Position numbers and translations under genes: made by a program. A stretch of DNA of 64,000 nucleotides, taken from positions 116,296-180,295 of the forward strand of contig NZ_QJTI01000006.1 in NCBI RefSeq assembly GCF_003217325.1, read 5' to 3'. Below the pieces are notes generated by a model. It was not told the DNA's origin and searched no databases. It saw only the letters and a list, made by a program, of their open reading frames with translations. This document shows, one piece after another, positions 1-8,603 of this stretch. Within the stretch, counting starts at the first letter, position 1. Each line of letters opens with the position of its first letter. Origin of the DNA: Rhodopseudomonas faecalis. GTDB lineage: Bacteria > Pseudomonadota > Alphaproteobacteria > Rhizobiales > Xanthobacteraceae.

Positions 1-449
1 TCGACCACCACGGCGACCCGGCCGAAATCCTGCAAACCGCGGATGTTGATCGAGCTGGAGGCATCATCGCCGCGATCCTGGAACGACACGCCGGGCATGG
101 CGGTGAACACGTCCTGCAGGCGCTTGGGCTGAATGCCCTGGATCTGTTCCAGGGTGACGACGCTGACCGGCGCCAGCGCGTCGATCGCCTTCTCTTCGCT
201 CTTGCTGGCGACGATGGTGATGGCATCGAGCGATTGCTGGCTCGGCTGGCCGACCTGCGCATACGCGCGCTCGAACCGGCTGTGCGCGGCGGCCTGTTGC
301 GGCTGCGCTTCGGCCGGCCTCAGTTGCTTCTGCTTCTTGGACGGCTGCGACGGCGTGGCCGCACTCTGCGCATGGCTTTGCGCTGCCGTGAGCGCAATCA
401 CCGAAACGGAAAGGACCAGCGCTCGCGCGCCATTGTTCAACACCAGCAT
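1..449 (-). CDS. hmuR: TonB-dependent haem/haemoglobin receptor, N-terminal part (cut by window edge)
   Basis: This is the N-terminus of an outer-membrane TonB-dependent receptor; the window edge cuts it after 149 codons. Residues 1 to about 27 read as a signal peptide ending near SHAQ. A TonB-box-like stretch DAITIVAS (74-81) is followed by the plug domain, with PVSVVTLEQIQ (93-103) and INIRGLQDFGRVAVVVD at the edge. The IRGLQDFGRV stretch is typical of the haem/haemoglobin branch of these receptors, which import haem into the periplasm using ExbBD-TonB energy. The nearby hutW, hemP and hmuTUV genes support haem as the substrate. The start is the ATG that begins the signal peptide. The symbol rests on family and context, since only the plug is visible. 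Confidence 0.8.
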   Translation of the reverse strand, partial: MLVLNNGARALVLSVSVIALTAAQSHAQSAATPSQPSKKQKQLRPAEAQPQQAAAHSRFERAYAQVGQPSQQSLDAITIVASKSEEKAIDALAPVSVVTLEQIQGIQPKRLQDVFTAMPGVSFQDRGDDASSSINIRGLQDFGRVAVVV

Positions 450-594
450 GACAGCCCCGGTTGTTCTGAGTTTTGAGGCTGGCGGGCTCACCTCCTGCGA
501 GGCAGCTGGCTGGCAGTTTGCGATCAGCGATTGCCAATCGTTCGCATTTTGCTAACCAATCGCGCCGGCACCGTCAATCGCAGTTCGCGTGAGA

Positions 595-609
595 TTAAAG
601 CGATTATAG
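595..609. promoter_or_regulatory. Candidate iron-responsive operator upstream of the haem receptor
   Basis: The AT-rich 15-mer TTAAAGCGATTATAG lies about 145 bp upstream of the receptor start. It matches 12 of 15 positions of the TTATAGTGATTATAA palindrome at 3031-3045 between hutW and hemP. On the minus strand it contains TATAAT, a possible -10 element. A shared site in front of two haem-uptake transcription units suggests a Fur/Irr-type operator. This is inference from two sites only. Confidence 0.3.
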
Positions 610-664
610 ATGCCGGCTGCGGGTTGCTGCGCGGCACGCTGGCGCCGCACAGCCGATGATCGTC

Positions 665-1324
665 TCAGAGCTGAAACTCGCGCAGATCGGCGGGTTCCAG
701 CGGCAGCGTCGTGCGATCGACGGTGGCGAGCACGCGCTTGATGGAACCGGGCGCGTCCAGACACTTCAACACCATCTCGGCCAGATCGGCGCGGTTGATC
801 CGGCCATGGACGCGCGGGTCCTCATAGAGCGCGCCATTGCCGGTCGGTTCGCCCTCGGTCAGGCCGCCCGGCCGGATGATGGTCCAATCAAGATCGAGCG
901 CACGCAAATGATCTTCGGCGCGGGTCTTGGCCTCCAGCACTGGGCCGATCGCGGCGATGATGCGCTCCGACGCATAGGCCCGGCTATCGCCGCACGCCAG
1001 CGACGACACTTGCAGCACCCGGCGCACGCCGCAGGCCGCCGCGGCATTGCTGATCGCGTTGTTACCGTCCTCATCGACCATGCGCCGTTCGCTGGGTCCC
1101 GCGCCGACCGTGGAAATGATCACATCCGGCACCAGCGCGCGCACCGTGCTCACCACCTGTTGGTCATCGAACAAATCAAGCGCCACGGCATCAGCGACGC
1201 CCTGCAGCGCCTGCAGCCGGGCTTGATCGCGCCCTGCGGCCAAAACCTGCAGGCCACGCGCGGCGGCCATTGTGGTCAGATGCTGACCGGTGCGGCCGGT
1301 CGCGCCAAAAATCAGAACCTTCAT
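665..1324 (-). CDS. NAD(P)-binding atypical short-chain dehydrogenase (NmrA-like)
   Basis: This 219-residue Rossmann-fold protein begins MKVLIFGATGRTG, with the dinucleotide-binding GATGRTG at residues 7-13. Later landmarks are DVIISTVGAG, the strand VLQVSSLACGD and WTIIRPGGLTEG, which are characteristic of the atypical SDR/NmrA group that binds NAD(P)H. The classical YxxxK catalytic pair is not evident, so it may be a redox sensor or reductase of unknown substrate. It lies downstream of hutW on the same strand with a gap of about 40 bp and may share its transcript, in which case it could serve as a reductase partner in haem or flavin chemistry. That role is speculation; the fold assignment is solid. 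Confidence 0.75.
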   Translation of the reverse strand: MKVLIFGATGRTGQHLTTMAAARGLQVLAAGRDQARLQALQGVADAVALDLFDDQQVVSTVRALVPDVIISTVGAGPSERRMVDEDGNNAISNAAAACGVRRVLQVSSLACGDSRAYASERIIAAIGPVLEAKTRAEDHLRALDLDWTIIRPGGLTEGEPTGNGALYEDPRVHGRINRADLAEMVLKCLDAPGSIKRVLATVDRTTLPLEPADLREFQL

Positions 1325-1364
1325 GCTGGGTAAACAACTCCAATTCGATCGATAAAGCGAGCGA

Positions 1365-2792
1365 TCACGGACAACCGCGAGGGGTAATCACCGGCGGCGA
1401 ACTGTCCAGCCCCGCCGACAGGCCGCTGGTGAGATTGCCGATCCAGAACGCCCCTGCCCGGCTCGGCACGAAACTGTTGTGATTGAGTTCGCCAAGCCCC
1501 GCTTCAGTCCAATTGGCAAGCAGCGGCGCCACGGCGGCGCGGAACCCGGGACGCAGCGCTTCGACCGCGGCGAGATCGAGCTGCCCGGCCTCGAGCCCGG
1601 CGGCGATGGCGGCATGCGCGCCGTGATGCGTTGGCACCAGCGCCAAGCCCTCGACCGGCGCACGGTGCTCGGCCAGCATCTGCCGGCGCTCAGCGACATT
1701 GATGACGTTGCGCCAGCGATAGCCATGAGCCTGACCGCCAGCTCCCGGCCCAAACGGCAGGCAGGGCGCACCGCGCTTGATTGAGGAATTGTAGCGATTG
1801 CGCTCGCGCTGTGACTTCACCATGTGCGACTGCGAGACTTGCAGCCAGCCATAGGCTTCCAGCCGATCGACCGCGTCGGCATAAGCGCGCGCCTGCACCG
1901 CGATGCCGGCCTGGGCCGGCAGCTTGCCGCTGGCGATCGCGCGCGACAGCGGACCGCCCGGGAACACGTTGAGCGCATAGAGCGTGACGCCATCGAGCCC
2001 GATGTCATTGACGGTCTCGATATCGCGCCGCCAATCTTCGGCGCTCTGCCCCGGCAGGCCATACATCAGATCGCACACCACCACGGTGCGATCGAGTGCC
2101 ACCAGCTCAGCCAAGAACGCCTTGACGTCGTCGCCGTTCAGCTTGCGGCCGAGCCGCCGACGCACTTCGCTGGCAAAGCTCTGCACGCCGATCGACAGCC
2201 GCGTGACGCCGGCATCGGCAACCGCGATGGCTTTGGAGGGCGCAAATCCGAAGGAACGACCCTCCATGGTGATTTCGCAATCTGGCGCGAGCGGCAGATA
2301 ATCGTGCAGCGCCCGCACCAGCCGCGCCATCTGATCTTCCGGCAGCGCCGACGGCGTGCCGCCGCCGATATAGACCGCATCGATCGGCGCCGACGCGACC
2401 AACGCCGTGTCAGCCTTGCTGGCAAGCTCGGCGATGACATCATCCACATAGTCCGCCGCCACCTCCGGCCGCCAGACATTTTGGAAGAAGCCGCAGAACA
2501 GGCAGTGGTTCTGACAATACGGCACGTGCAGATAGGCGACCGCGGCCTGTTCGCGCGGTGTCGCATAGATTTCATGCAACACTGCATCGACATCATCCGC
2601 TTCGACCGGGCGACTGCCGCGCCACGGCGGCGAGAACGATCGCTTGGCAAAGGCTTCCGTCAACGGATCACAGCCGACCCGAACCAAATAATCGGCGATC
2701 CGCGGCGGCTCCATGCTGCCGGGATGGTGATGAAATTTCGGCTTTGCCTGTGCAGCCGCGCTACTGACACCGCTCGCGTCACTCATCCGCAC
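1365..2792 (-). CDS. hutW: Radical SAM haem-utilisation protein HutW/ChuW-like
   Basis: This 475-residue radical SAM protein is of the HemN/HemW superfamily. The 4Fe-4S binding motif is C93-QNH-C97-LF-C100, preceded by AYLHVPY, and GGGTPSAL follows as in HemN relatives. HutW/ChuW proteins are encoded in haem-uptake loci and take part in anaerobic haem ring opening; HemW-type haem chaperones are the alternative. The setting (haem receptor on one side, divergent hemP-hmuTUV on the other) favours HutW. About 65 residues precede the usual core, and MEPPRIADYL at about residue 27 is an alternative internal start. An anaerobic haem-degrading enzyme fits a facultative anaerobe. Confidence 0.75.
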   Translation of the reverse strand: MRMSDASGVSSAAAQAKPKFHHHPGSMEPPRIADYLVRVGCDPLTEAFAKRSFSPPWRGSRPVEADDVDAVLHEIYATPREQAAVAYLHVPYCQNHCLFCGFFQNVWRPEVAADYVDDVIAELASKADTALVASAPIDAVYIGGGTPSALPEDQMARLVRALHDYLPLAPDCEITMEGRSFGFAPSKAIAVADAGVTRLSIGVQSFASEVRRRLGRKLNGDDVKAFLAELVALDRTVVVCDLMYGLPGQSAEDWRRDIETVNDIGLDGVTLYALNVFPGGPLSRAIASGKLPAQAGIAVQARAYADAVDRLEAYGWLQVSQSHMVKSQRERNRYNSSIKRGAPCLPFGPGAGGQAHGYRWRNVINVAERRQMLAEHRAPVEGLALVPTHHGAHAAIAAGLEAGQLDLAAVEALRPGFRAAVAPLLANWTEAGLGELNHNSFVPSRAGAFWIGNLTSGLSAGLDSSPPVITPRGCP

Positions 2793-3107
2793 TCACGCCC
2801 CCTTGCGAAGTGATGAGCACGCCCGATCGTCTCCGCCGCCTGCCTTACAGACGCGCGGATCCGACAGGCCGATCTGTCATCACGCCCGATTGCATCAATT
2901 CGTTTGAAAGGCTGGCGGGCGCTGCCGAAGGCAGGAAGCTAGCTGGCTGAAGACGCACCACGACCAAGGCGTTGCGTCACAACGAGACTTACGCCGCAGT
3001 TTCGAACGTCTCAAGTTCAACAGTCGCTCTTTATAGTGATTATAAGATACATTCCCGGATCACGGCCTATAAAGGAACGAGTTCGTTTCACTGACAATGA
3101 CAGGCGC
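2793..3107. other. Divergent promoter region between hutW and hemP
   Basis: No gene is seen in these 315 bp. The region separates minus-strand hutW from plus-strand hemP-hmuTUV and should hold both promoters. Its clearest element is the AT-rich palindrome at 3031-3045. Confidence 0.6.
3031..3045. promoter_or_regulatory. AT-rich palindrome, candidate iron/haem operator
   Basis: TTATA-GTGAT-TATAA is a perfect 5-bp inverted repeat with a 5-nt centre in otherwise GC-rich DNA. It sits 63 bp before the hemP start in the divergent hutW/hemP region. It resembles the site at 595-609 before the haem receptor gene. Fur/Irr/RirA-type control would be expected for these genes; the regulator is not identifiable from sequence. 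Confidence 0.4.
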
Positions 3108-3314
3108 ATGACTGCATCTTCCGACAATCCGCCGCTGACAACTAACTCGGCGGCCTCCTCCAGCTCCCGCGTCACCCGCAGCGTTGCGGTGACCGGCAAC
3201 GAAATCAATAGCCGCGACCTGTTCTGCAGCGACCGGGAACTTGTTATCGCCCATGGCGGCGACCGCTACCGGCTGCGCCTGACATCGCAGAACAAGCTGA
3301 TCCTGACCAAATGA
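3108..3314 (+). CDS. hemP: Hemin uptake protein HemP/HmuP family
   Basis: This 68-residue protein has the HemP core at its C-terminus: INSRDLFCSDRELVIAH (17 residues), then GGDRYRLRLTSQNKLILTK. The ELVI.H.G..YRLR.T...KLIL pattern defines the family. HemP/HmuP proteins are encoded first in many rhizobial haem-uptake operons, and HmuP acts with Irr to activate haem receptor genes in Bradyrhizobium. The start chosen is the ATG at 3108. An in-frame ATG at 3036 would add 24 residues that overlap the AT-rich operator and look non-coding. It lies 16 bp before hmuT and is presumably co-transcribed with hmuTUV. Confidence 0.85.
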   Translation: MTASSDNPPLTTNSAASSSSRVTRSVAVTGNEINSRDLFCSDRELVIAHGGDRYRLRLTSQNKLILTK

Positions 3315-3330
3315 TCGCCGTTGCAATTGG

Positions 3331-4302
3331 ATGCGCGCACTGATGAAGCATTGTTCGAAAACCAACGCCGCGCTCGCCGCCGCGCTGTTGTGCGTGATCG
3401 CCAGCGCGCCAAGCGTCGCACGCGACATCACCGTCCAAGGCGCACATGGCCGCACGCTGACCATCACTGATAGTTCGCGCACCGTGTCGATCGGCGGCGC
3501 AATCACCGAAATCATGGTCGCGCTCGGCGTTGGCTCGAAATTGGTCGGCATCGATTCGACCAGCACCTTTCCGCCGGACGCCGTCAAAGGCAAAGCCAAT
3601 GTCGGCTATCTCCGCCAACTCTCTGCCGAGGGCGTCATTGGATTACGTCCAACCCTGATCGTGGCGATGGATAGCGCCGGGCCGAAGCAGGCCGTGCAAG
3701 CGTTTGAAGCGGCGCAAATCCCGCTGCTGCAGGTTCCAGAGGATTTCTCTGAAAAAGGCCTTTTGGACAAGATCGCCTTGATCGGCCGCGCCATGGACGC
3801 CGAGCCGGCCGCGTCCTGCCTGGCGCGCGCGGTCGCGCAGGATTTCGACTATCTGCGCCAGCTGCGTAGCAAGGTGACCAAGCCGGTGCGGGTGATGTTC
3901 GTGATGTCGCTGGTCAACGGCCAGGCAATGGCGGCCGGCAACAACACCGCCGCCAATGAAATCATCGCGCTGTCGGGCGGCGTCAACGCTATCACCGACT
4001 ATGATGGCTACAAGACCATCAACAATGAAGCGATCGTCGCCGCCAAGCCGGACGTGGTGCTGACCATCAAGCGCGACAAGGATTCGTTCGAGTCAGCCGC
4101 GTTCTTCGCGCACCCCGCTTTCGCCCTCACCCCCGCCGGCGCCAACAAGGCGTTCATCTCGATGGATGGCCTCTATCTGCTCGGCTTTGGTCCGCGCACG
4201 CCGACCGCCGCGCGCGAGGTCGCCACCAAGCTCTATCCGCAGCTCGCGGCGCCATCGGTGCCATCGCACGCGCTGCGCGCCGAACAAGAGTGCCGGCCAT
4301 GA
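3331..4302 (+). CDS. hmuT: Hemin ABC transporter substrate-binding protein
   Basis: This 323-residue periplasmic protein has a signal peptide (MKHCSKTNAALAAALL, then cleavage near SVARD) and a class III (BtuF/HmuT-like) binding-protein fold. Recognisable segments are SIGGAITEIMVALGVGSKLVGID, in which the key piece is GAITEIMVALG, then LRPTLIVA and AKPDVVLTI. It would bind haem in the periplasm and deliver it to HmuUV. An internal Met four codons downstream (3343) is an equally good start because it begins the signal peptide directly. The gene overlaps hmuU by 13 bp, so translational coupling is likely. Gene order hemP-hmuT-hmuU-hmuV is standard. Confidence 0.88.
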   Translation: MRALMKHCSKTNAALAAALLCVIASAPSVARDITVQGAHGRTLTITDSSRTVSIGGAITEIMVALGVGSKLVGIDSTSTFPPDAVKGKANVGYLRQLSAEGVIGLRPTLIVAMDSAGPKQAVQAFEAAQIPLLQVPEDFSEKGLLDKIALIGRAMDAEPAASCLARAVAQDFDYLRQLRSKVTKPVRVMFVMSLVNGQAMAAGNNTAANEIIALSGGVNAITDYDGYKTINNEAIVAAKPDVVLTIKRDKDSFESAAFFAHPAFALTPAGANKAFISMDGLYLLGFGPRTPTAAREVATKLYPQLAAPSVPSHALRAEQECRP

Positions 4303-5396
4303 CCGCGATCGACCTCGGCCATCGTCGCAGCAGTAGCACCGTCGGCCGATCGCTGCGGCCGCGCGCAGGCCTGGTGCTAGCGACCTTGGCGCTGCTGCTG
4401 GTCGTGGTTGCGGCCGCGGCGCTGACAGTCGGCGCCGCCGGCATTCCGCTCGATCGGCTGCCGGCTGCGCTGCTCGCGCGCGGCGATGCCATGCTCGATC
4501 CGCAGCTCGCCCGCGATCAGCTGGTGCTGTGGACCATTCGGCTGCCGCGCGTGCTGATCGCGGCGATCGTCGGCAGCCTGCTCGCCACCGCCGGCGCCTT
4601 GATGCAGGGGCTGTTTCGCAATCCGCTGGCCGATCCGGCGCTGGTCGGCGTCGCCAGCGGCGGCGCGCTGGCGGCAGCCGCCTCGATTGTGCTGATCGAT
4701 CTGTCGCTAGGCGCCAGCCTGCACTTCATGCAGGACCAGATTCTGCCAATCGCGGCGTTTGTCGGCTCGCTTACCACTACTGTACTGCTGTATCGCATCG
4801 CCAGCCGCGAAGGCCGCACCTCGATCGCGCTGTTCCTGCTCGCCGGCATCGCCATTGCCGCGATCGCCAATGCCGGCATCGGCGTGCTGGTGTTCGTCGC
4901 CGATGACCGGCAACTGCGCGACATCACCTTTTGGATGATGGGTTCACTGAGCGGCGCGACCTGGAGCAAAGCGTTCACCACCGCGAGCGTGCTGGCGGTC
5001 TCGCTGCTGTTGCTCGTGCGGCTGGGCCGCCAGCTCGACCTTTTGGTGCTGGGCGAAGCCGAAGCGTTCCACAGCGGCGTCGATGTCGAACGCTTGAAAA
5101 TGCTGTCGATCCTGATGGTGTCGGCGATGACCGGCGTCGCGGTGTCGGTGTGCGGCGTGATCGGCTTTGTCGGCATCGTGGTGCCGCATCTGCTGCGGCT
5201 GTTGATCGGGCCCTCGCATCGGCTGCTGCTGCCAGCCTCCGCGCTGCTCGGCGCGGTGATGCTGGTCGCGGCTGATACGCTGGCGCGCACCATGGTGGCG
5301 CCAGCGGAAATGCCGATCGGCATTCTCACCGCCGCGATTGGCGCGCCGTTCTTCCTCGGACTGCTGTTGCGGCAGCGCAAGCTGGTGGGGCTATGA
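4290..5396 (+). CDS. hmuU: Hemin ABC transporter permease
   Basis: This 368-residue FecCD/BtuC-type permease has about ten hydrophobic segments. Family landmarks include RLPRVLIAAIVGSLLATAGA with GLFRNPLADPALVGVASGG, and GFVGIVVPHLLRLLIGPSHR near the C-terminus, the loop that contacts the ATPase. It forms the inner-membrane channel of the haem importer with HmuV and receives haem from HmuT. It overlaps hmuT at its 5' end and hmuV (ATGA) at its 3' end. The N-terminal 28 residues are basic and probably cytoplasmic. Confidence 0.88.
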   Translation: MPAMTAIDLGHRRSSSTVGRSLRPRAGLVLATLALLLVVVAAAALTVGAAGIPLDRLPAALLARGDAMLDPQLARDQLVLWTIRLPRVLIAAIVGSLLATAGALMQGLFRNPLADPALVGVASGGALAAAASIVLIDLSLGASLHFMQDQILPIAAFVGSLTTTVLLYRIASREGRTSIALFLLAGIAIAAIANAGIGVLVFVADDRQLRDITFWMMGSLSGATWSKAFTTASVLAVSLLLLVRLGRQLDLLVLGEAEAFHSGVDVERLKMLSILMVSAMTGVAVSVCGVIGFVGIVVPHLLRLLIGPSHRLLLPASALLGAVMLVAADTLARTMVAPAEMPIGILTAAIGAPFFLGLLLRQRKLVGL

Positions 5397-6184
5397 GCGA
5401 AGTGCTGCGCACCAATGCGGCGTCATTTGCCATTGCCGGCAAGACGCTGCTCGATCGCGTCGATCTGTCGATCGACGCCGGCGAACTGATCGCGATCGTC
5501 GGCCCGAACGGCGCCGGCAAATCGACGCTGCTGCGGCTGTTGTCCGGCGATCTGCGCCCGAGCAGCGGCGCGGTTCAGCTGCGCGGCAAGGATTTGTCAG
5601 GCTACCCCGCGCGCGAATTGGCGCTGCGCCGCGCCATGCTGGCGCAGCACGTCAATGTCAGCTTTCCGTTCACGGTCGAGGAAGTGGTGTGGATGGGCGC
5701 CGGCGAGTTTGAGCGCGCCCGCGCCGCACCCTTCGTCGAGGCGGCGCTGCGCGAAGTCGGCCTTCAGGAGTTCCGCAGCCGCACCATCACCACGCTGTCG
5801 GGCGGCGAGCAGCAGCGCGCGCATTTCGCCCGCATCCTGGTGCAGTTGTGGGGCAGCGAAGCCGGCCATGGTCCCGGCATCCTGCTGCTCGACGAACCGA
5901 CTTCCAGCCTCGACATCCGCCATCAGCTCGATCTCGCCAACACCGCACGGCGCTGCGCCCGCAACGGCACCACGGTGATCGCGATTCTGCACGATCTTAA
6001 TCTGGCGGTGCGCTTTGCCGATCGCATCATCGTGCTGCATGGCGGCACAATCGCCGCCGATGGCGCGCCGATGCAGGTGATGCAGAATGCGGTGATCGAC
6101 CGGGTGTTCGACGTCGAGCTCGCCATTCAGCTCGATGGCACTGGGCGGCCGTTCGTGCTGCCCGAACTCGCCGGCGTCGCCTGA
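5393..6184 (+). CDS. hmuV: Hemin ABC transporter ATP-binding protein
   Basis: This 263-residue ABC ATPase has Walker A GPNGAGKST (37-45), signature LSGGEQQR, Walker B ILLLDEPTSSLD and switch His in AILHDLNLA. It powers haem import through HmuU. The insertion WGSEAGHGPG just before Walker B is typical of HmuV proteins. The start overlaps the hmuU stop in ATGA, so the two are translationally coupled. The operon ends here, and the next gene (cobQ) converges on it 28 bp away. Confidence 0.88.
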   Translation: MSEVLRTNAASFAIAGKTLLDRVDLSIDAGELIAIVGPNGAGKSTLLRLLSGDLRPSSGAVQLRGKDLSGYPARELALRRAMLAQHVNVSFPFTVEEVVWMGAGEFERARAAPFVEAALREVGLQEFRSRTITTLSGGEQQRAHFARILVQLWGSEAGHGPGILLLDEPTSSLDIRHQLDLANTARRCARNGTTVIAILHDLNLAVRFADRIIVLHGGTIAADGAPMQVMQNAVIDRVFDVELAIQLDGTGRPFVLPELAGVA

Positions 6185-6212
6185 CGCCGGCGCATCTGTT
6201 GTCGGCGATGCG

Positions 6213-7793
6213 TTAGCGCGCCAGTTTCAGCAGCGCATCGAGATCGAGATTCTGCTCGCAATGATCGGCGAGCGCTTCCAGCGCCTCTTCGACACGCTGC
6301 TCGAACGCCAGCCCAGCCGCTTCCGCGCCGATCTGCTTCAGCCATGCCGAGCGGAATTGATCGCCGCCAAAGATGCCGTGCAGATAGCCGCCCATCACCC
6401 GGCCATTGGCCGAGACCGCGCCTTCCGGCTGAAGCTTGCCGCTACCGTCATCGAGCAGCAGCCACGGCTTTTCCAGGCCGGCGCCGGTGGTACGGCCCAT
6501 ATGCATTTCATAGCCGCGCACCCGGCAGCCGCTGCGTTGATCGAAGGCATCGACGTCGACCAGACGCTTATCACCCGAAATCTCGGTTTCGAGATCGAGC
6601 AGCCCAAGCCCCTGGGTTTCGCCCGGCGCACCTTCGATGCCCATCGGATCGCGCACCACGCGGCCCAGCATCTGGAAGCCGGCGCACAGGCCGACCACCC
6701 GGCCGCCGCGGCGCACATGGGCAAGAATGTCGATGTCCCAGCCTTCGCGGCGCATCAGATCGAGTTCGCTGCGCGTGGTCTTCGATCCCGGCAGCACGAT
6801 CACGTCGATATTGGCGGGGATCGGCGAGCCCGGCTGAATCCATTGCAGGTCGATATCGGGCTCGGCCACCAAGGGATCGAGATCGTCGAAATTGGCAACG
6901 CGCGCGAGCCGCGGCACCGCGATCTTGATGCGGCCACGGCTTGCCGCCGCCGCGCGCTCCAGCGCCAGCGAATCTTCCGCCGGCAGCCGGTCCGCGCCGG
7001 GAAACCAGCGCAGCACGCCGAGGAACGGCCAGCCGGTCTGTTCGGTGATGGTGCGGCAGCCCGGCTCGAACAGCGAGAAATCGCCGCGGAATTTGTTGAT
7101 CAGATAGCCGACCACGCGGGCGCGATCGCCCTCATTGAGCAGCACATAGCTGCCGACCAGTGCCGCCATGGTGCCGCCGCGGTCGATGTCGGACAAAAAC
7201 ACCACCGGCAGATCGGCGGCTTCCGCAAAGCGCATATTGGTGATGTCGGAGGAGCGCAGATAGACCTCGGCGCCGCTGCCGGCGCCCTCCACCAGCATCA
7301 GATCGGCCTCCGCCGCCATGCGCTCAAAACTGTCGACCACCGCCGGGATCAGCCGCTGGCGCATGTGATGATAGATGCGTGCCGGGCAATTGCCGAGCAC
7401 GCGGCCGCGCAGCACCACCTGCGAGCCGATATCGGTCTGCGGCTTGAGCAGCACCGGGTTCATGTGAATCGACGGCGCCGCTTTGCAGGCGCGCGCCTGC
7501 ATCGCCTGGGCGCGGCCGATCTCGCCGCGCGGCCGCTCACCGTCCGGCCCGGGCGGCAGATCGGAGTCGCTGGCGACCGCGGCGTTGTTGCTCATGTTCT
7601 GCGCCTTGAACGGCCGCACCACCAGCCCGCGCCGGGTGTAGGCGCGGCACAGGCCGGCGACCACCATGCTCTTGCCGACATCCGAACTGGTGCCCTGGAT
7701 CATCAGCGATCGGGCGCGGCGCGGCCCGCTCTCGGTGCGCGGCGTGAATTGGATGCGGGAAATCAGTTCGGAGACGTCAGGGGTCGTCGTCAT
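6213..7793 (-). CDS. cobQ: Cobyric acid synthase (glutamine-hydrolysing)
   Basis: This 526-residue protein is the usual size for CobQ/CbiP, which amidates four side chains of adenosylcobyrinic acid a,c-diamide. The N-terminal synthetase domain starts with the dethiobiotin-synthetase-like P-loop IQGTSSDVGKS (32-42), followed by FKAQNMSNN. The C-terminal half is a class I-like glutaminase with the nucleophile Cys in VGLCAGFQMLG and a late HG pair in GGYLHGIFG. It is the last gene of the riboswitch-led cobT-cobS-cobQ unit, 51 bp after cobS. Confidence 0.92.
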   Translation of the reverse strand: MTTTPDVSELISRIQFTPRTESGPRRARSLMIQGTSSDVGKSMVVAGLCRAYTRRGLVVRPFKAQNMSNNAAVASDSDLPPGPDGERPRGEIGRAQAMQARACKAAPSIHMNPVLLKPQTDIGSQVVLRGRVLGNCPARIYHHMRQRLIPAVVDSFERMAAEADLMLVEGAGSGAEVYLRSSDITNMRFAEAADLPVVFLSDIDRGGTMAALVGSYVLLNEGDRARVVGYLINKFRGDFSLFEPGCRTITEQTGWPFLGVLRWFPGADRLPAEDSLALERAAAASRGRIKIAVPRLARVANFDDLDPLVAEPDIDLQWIQPGSPIPANIDVIVLPGSKTTRSELDLMRREGWDIDILAHVRRGGRVVGLCAGFQMLGRVVRDPMGIEGAPGETQGLGLLDLETEISGDKRLVDVDAFDQRSGCRVRGYEMHMGRTTGAGLEKPWLLLDDGSGKLQPEGAVSANGRVMGGYLHGIFGGDQFRSAWLKQIGAEAAGLAFEQRVEEALEALADHCEQNLDLDALLKLAR

Positions 7794-7844
7794 GAAACAA
7801 CTCGGGGTCAGATGGGATGATGGATTGTCAGGAATGAGGATGCG

Positions 7845-8603
7845 TCAAATCAGGGCGGCGACACCGAGCAGCAGGCCGATTTCCGCCATTTGCTCGGTCG
7901 CGCCCAAAATGTCGCCGGTGTAACCGCCGAGCAGCTTCTGCGCCGCCAGGATCGGCAGTGTCGCCAGCAGCACCGCGAACACGGCGCCAAGCAGCGCGGA
8001 CCACGGCGCCAAGGCAAGCAGCGCGCCAAAACCGAGCATGGTGAAGGCGAGCGTGATCACGACGCCAGCCATCGACAACCGCTGCTGCGGATAATCGAGT
8101 TTGGCGGTGTCTAGATTGCCGCCATAGGGCAGCAGCGTCATGCCCGCCGTGACGCCGGCGCGGCCGATACTATGCGCCGCCACCAGCGCGGCGGCGGCAA
8201 TCGGCACCGGCAGGCTGGCAAGCAGCGCGATGCGCAGCGCCAGCGAGAATGCCAGCGCCAGCGCGCCATAGGTGCCGATCCGGCTGTCCTTGATGATGGT
8301 CAGCCGCTGTTCGCGGCTGCGGCCACCAAAAAGCCCGTCGGCGGTGTCAGAGACGCCGTCCTCGTGAATGCCGCCAGTCAGCGCCACGCCAACCCCGACC
8401 GCAATGATCGCCGGCACCGCGCCGGACCAGAACAGATCGGCGATCAGCAGCGCGCCAGCGCAGGCGGTGCCGATCAGCGCGCCGACCAGCGGAAAGTATT
8501 TTGCCGATTGCAGCCAATCGCCGTCGATCCGCGTCGCCGCGGGGGTCGGCACGATGGTCATGATCTGCACGGCCTGGAAGAACGGTCGCGAGGTCGCCAT
8601 CAC
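7845..8603 (-). CDS. cobS: Adenosylcobinamide-GDP ribazoletransferase (cobalamin synthase)
   Basis: This 252-residue polytopic membrane protein of the CobS/CobV family joins adenosylcobinamide-GDP to alpha-ribazole (or its phosphate) in the last steps of cobalamin assembly. The conserved acidic loop GGIHEDGVSDTADG is present near residue 80, followed by DSRIGTYGALAL. Five or more hydrophobic segments follow. It overlaps cobT by 4 bp and precedes cobQ, consistent with one transcript controlled by the B12 riboswitch at about 9855-10040. Confidence 0.9.
   Translation of the reverse strand: MMATSRPFFQAVQIMTIVPTPAATRIDGDWLQSAKYFPLVGALIGTACAGALLIADLFWSGAVPAIIAVGVGVALTGGIHEDGVSDTADGLFGGRSREQRLTIIKDSRIGTYGALALAFSLALRIALLASLPVPIAAAALVAAHSIGRAGVTAGMTLLPYGGNLDTAKLDYPQQRLSMAGVVITLAFTMLGFGALLALAPWSALLGAVFAVLLATLPILAAQKLLGGYTGDILGATEQMAEIGLLLGVAALI

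Noticed and set aside
6135..7820. 561-codon plus-strand ORF opposite cobQ
   Set aside because: It mirrors cobQ on the other strand; the protein is His/Arg-rich without domains, as expected in high-GC antisense frames.
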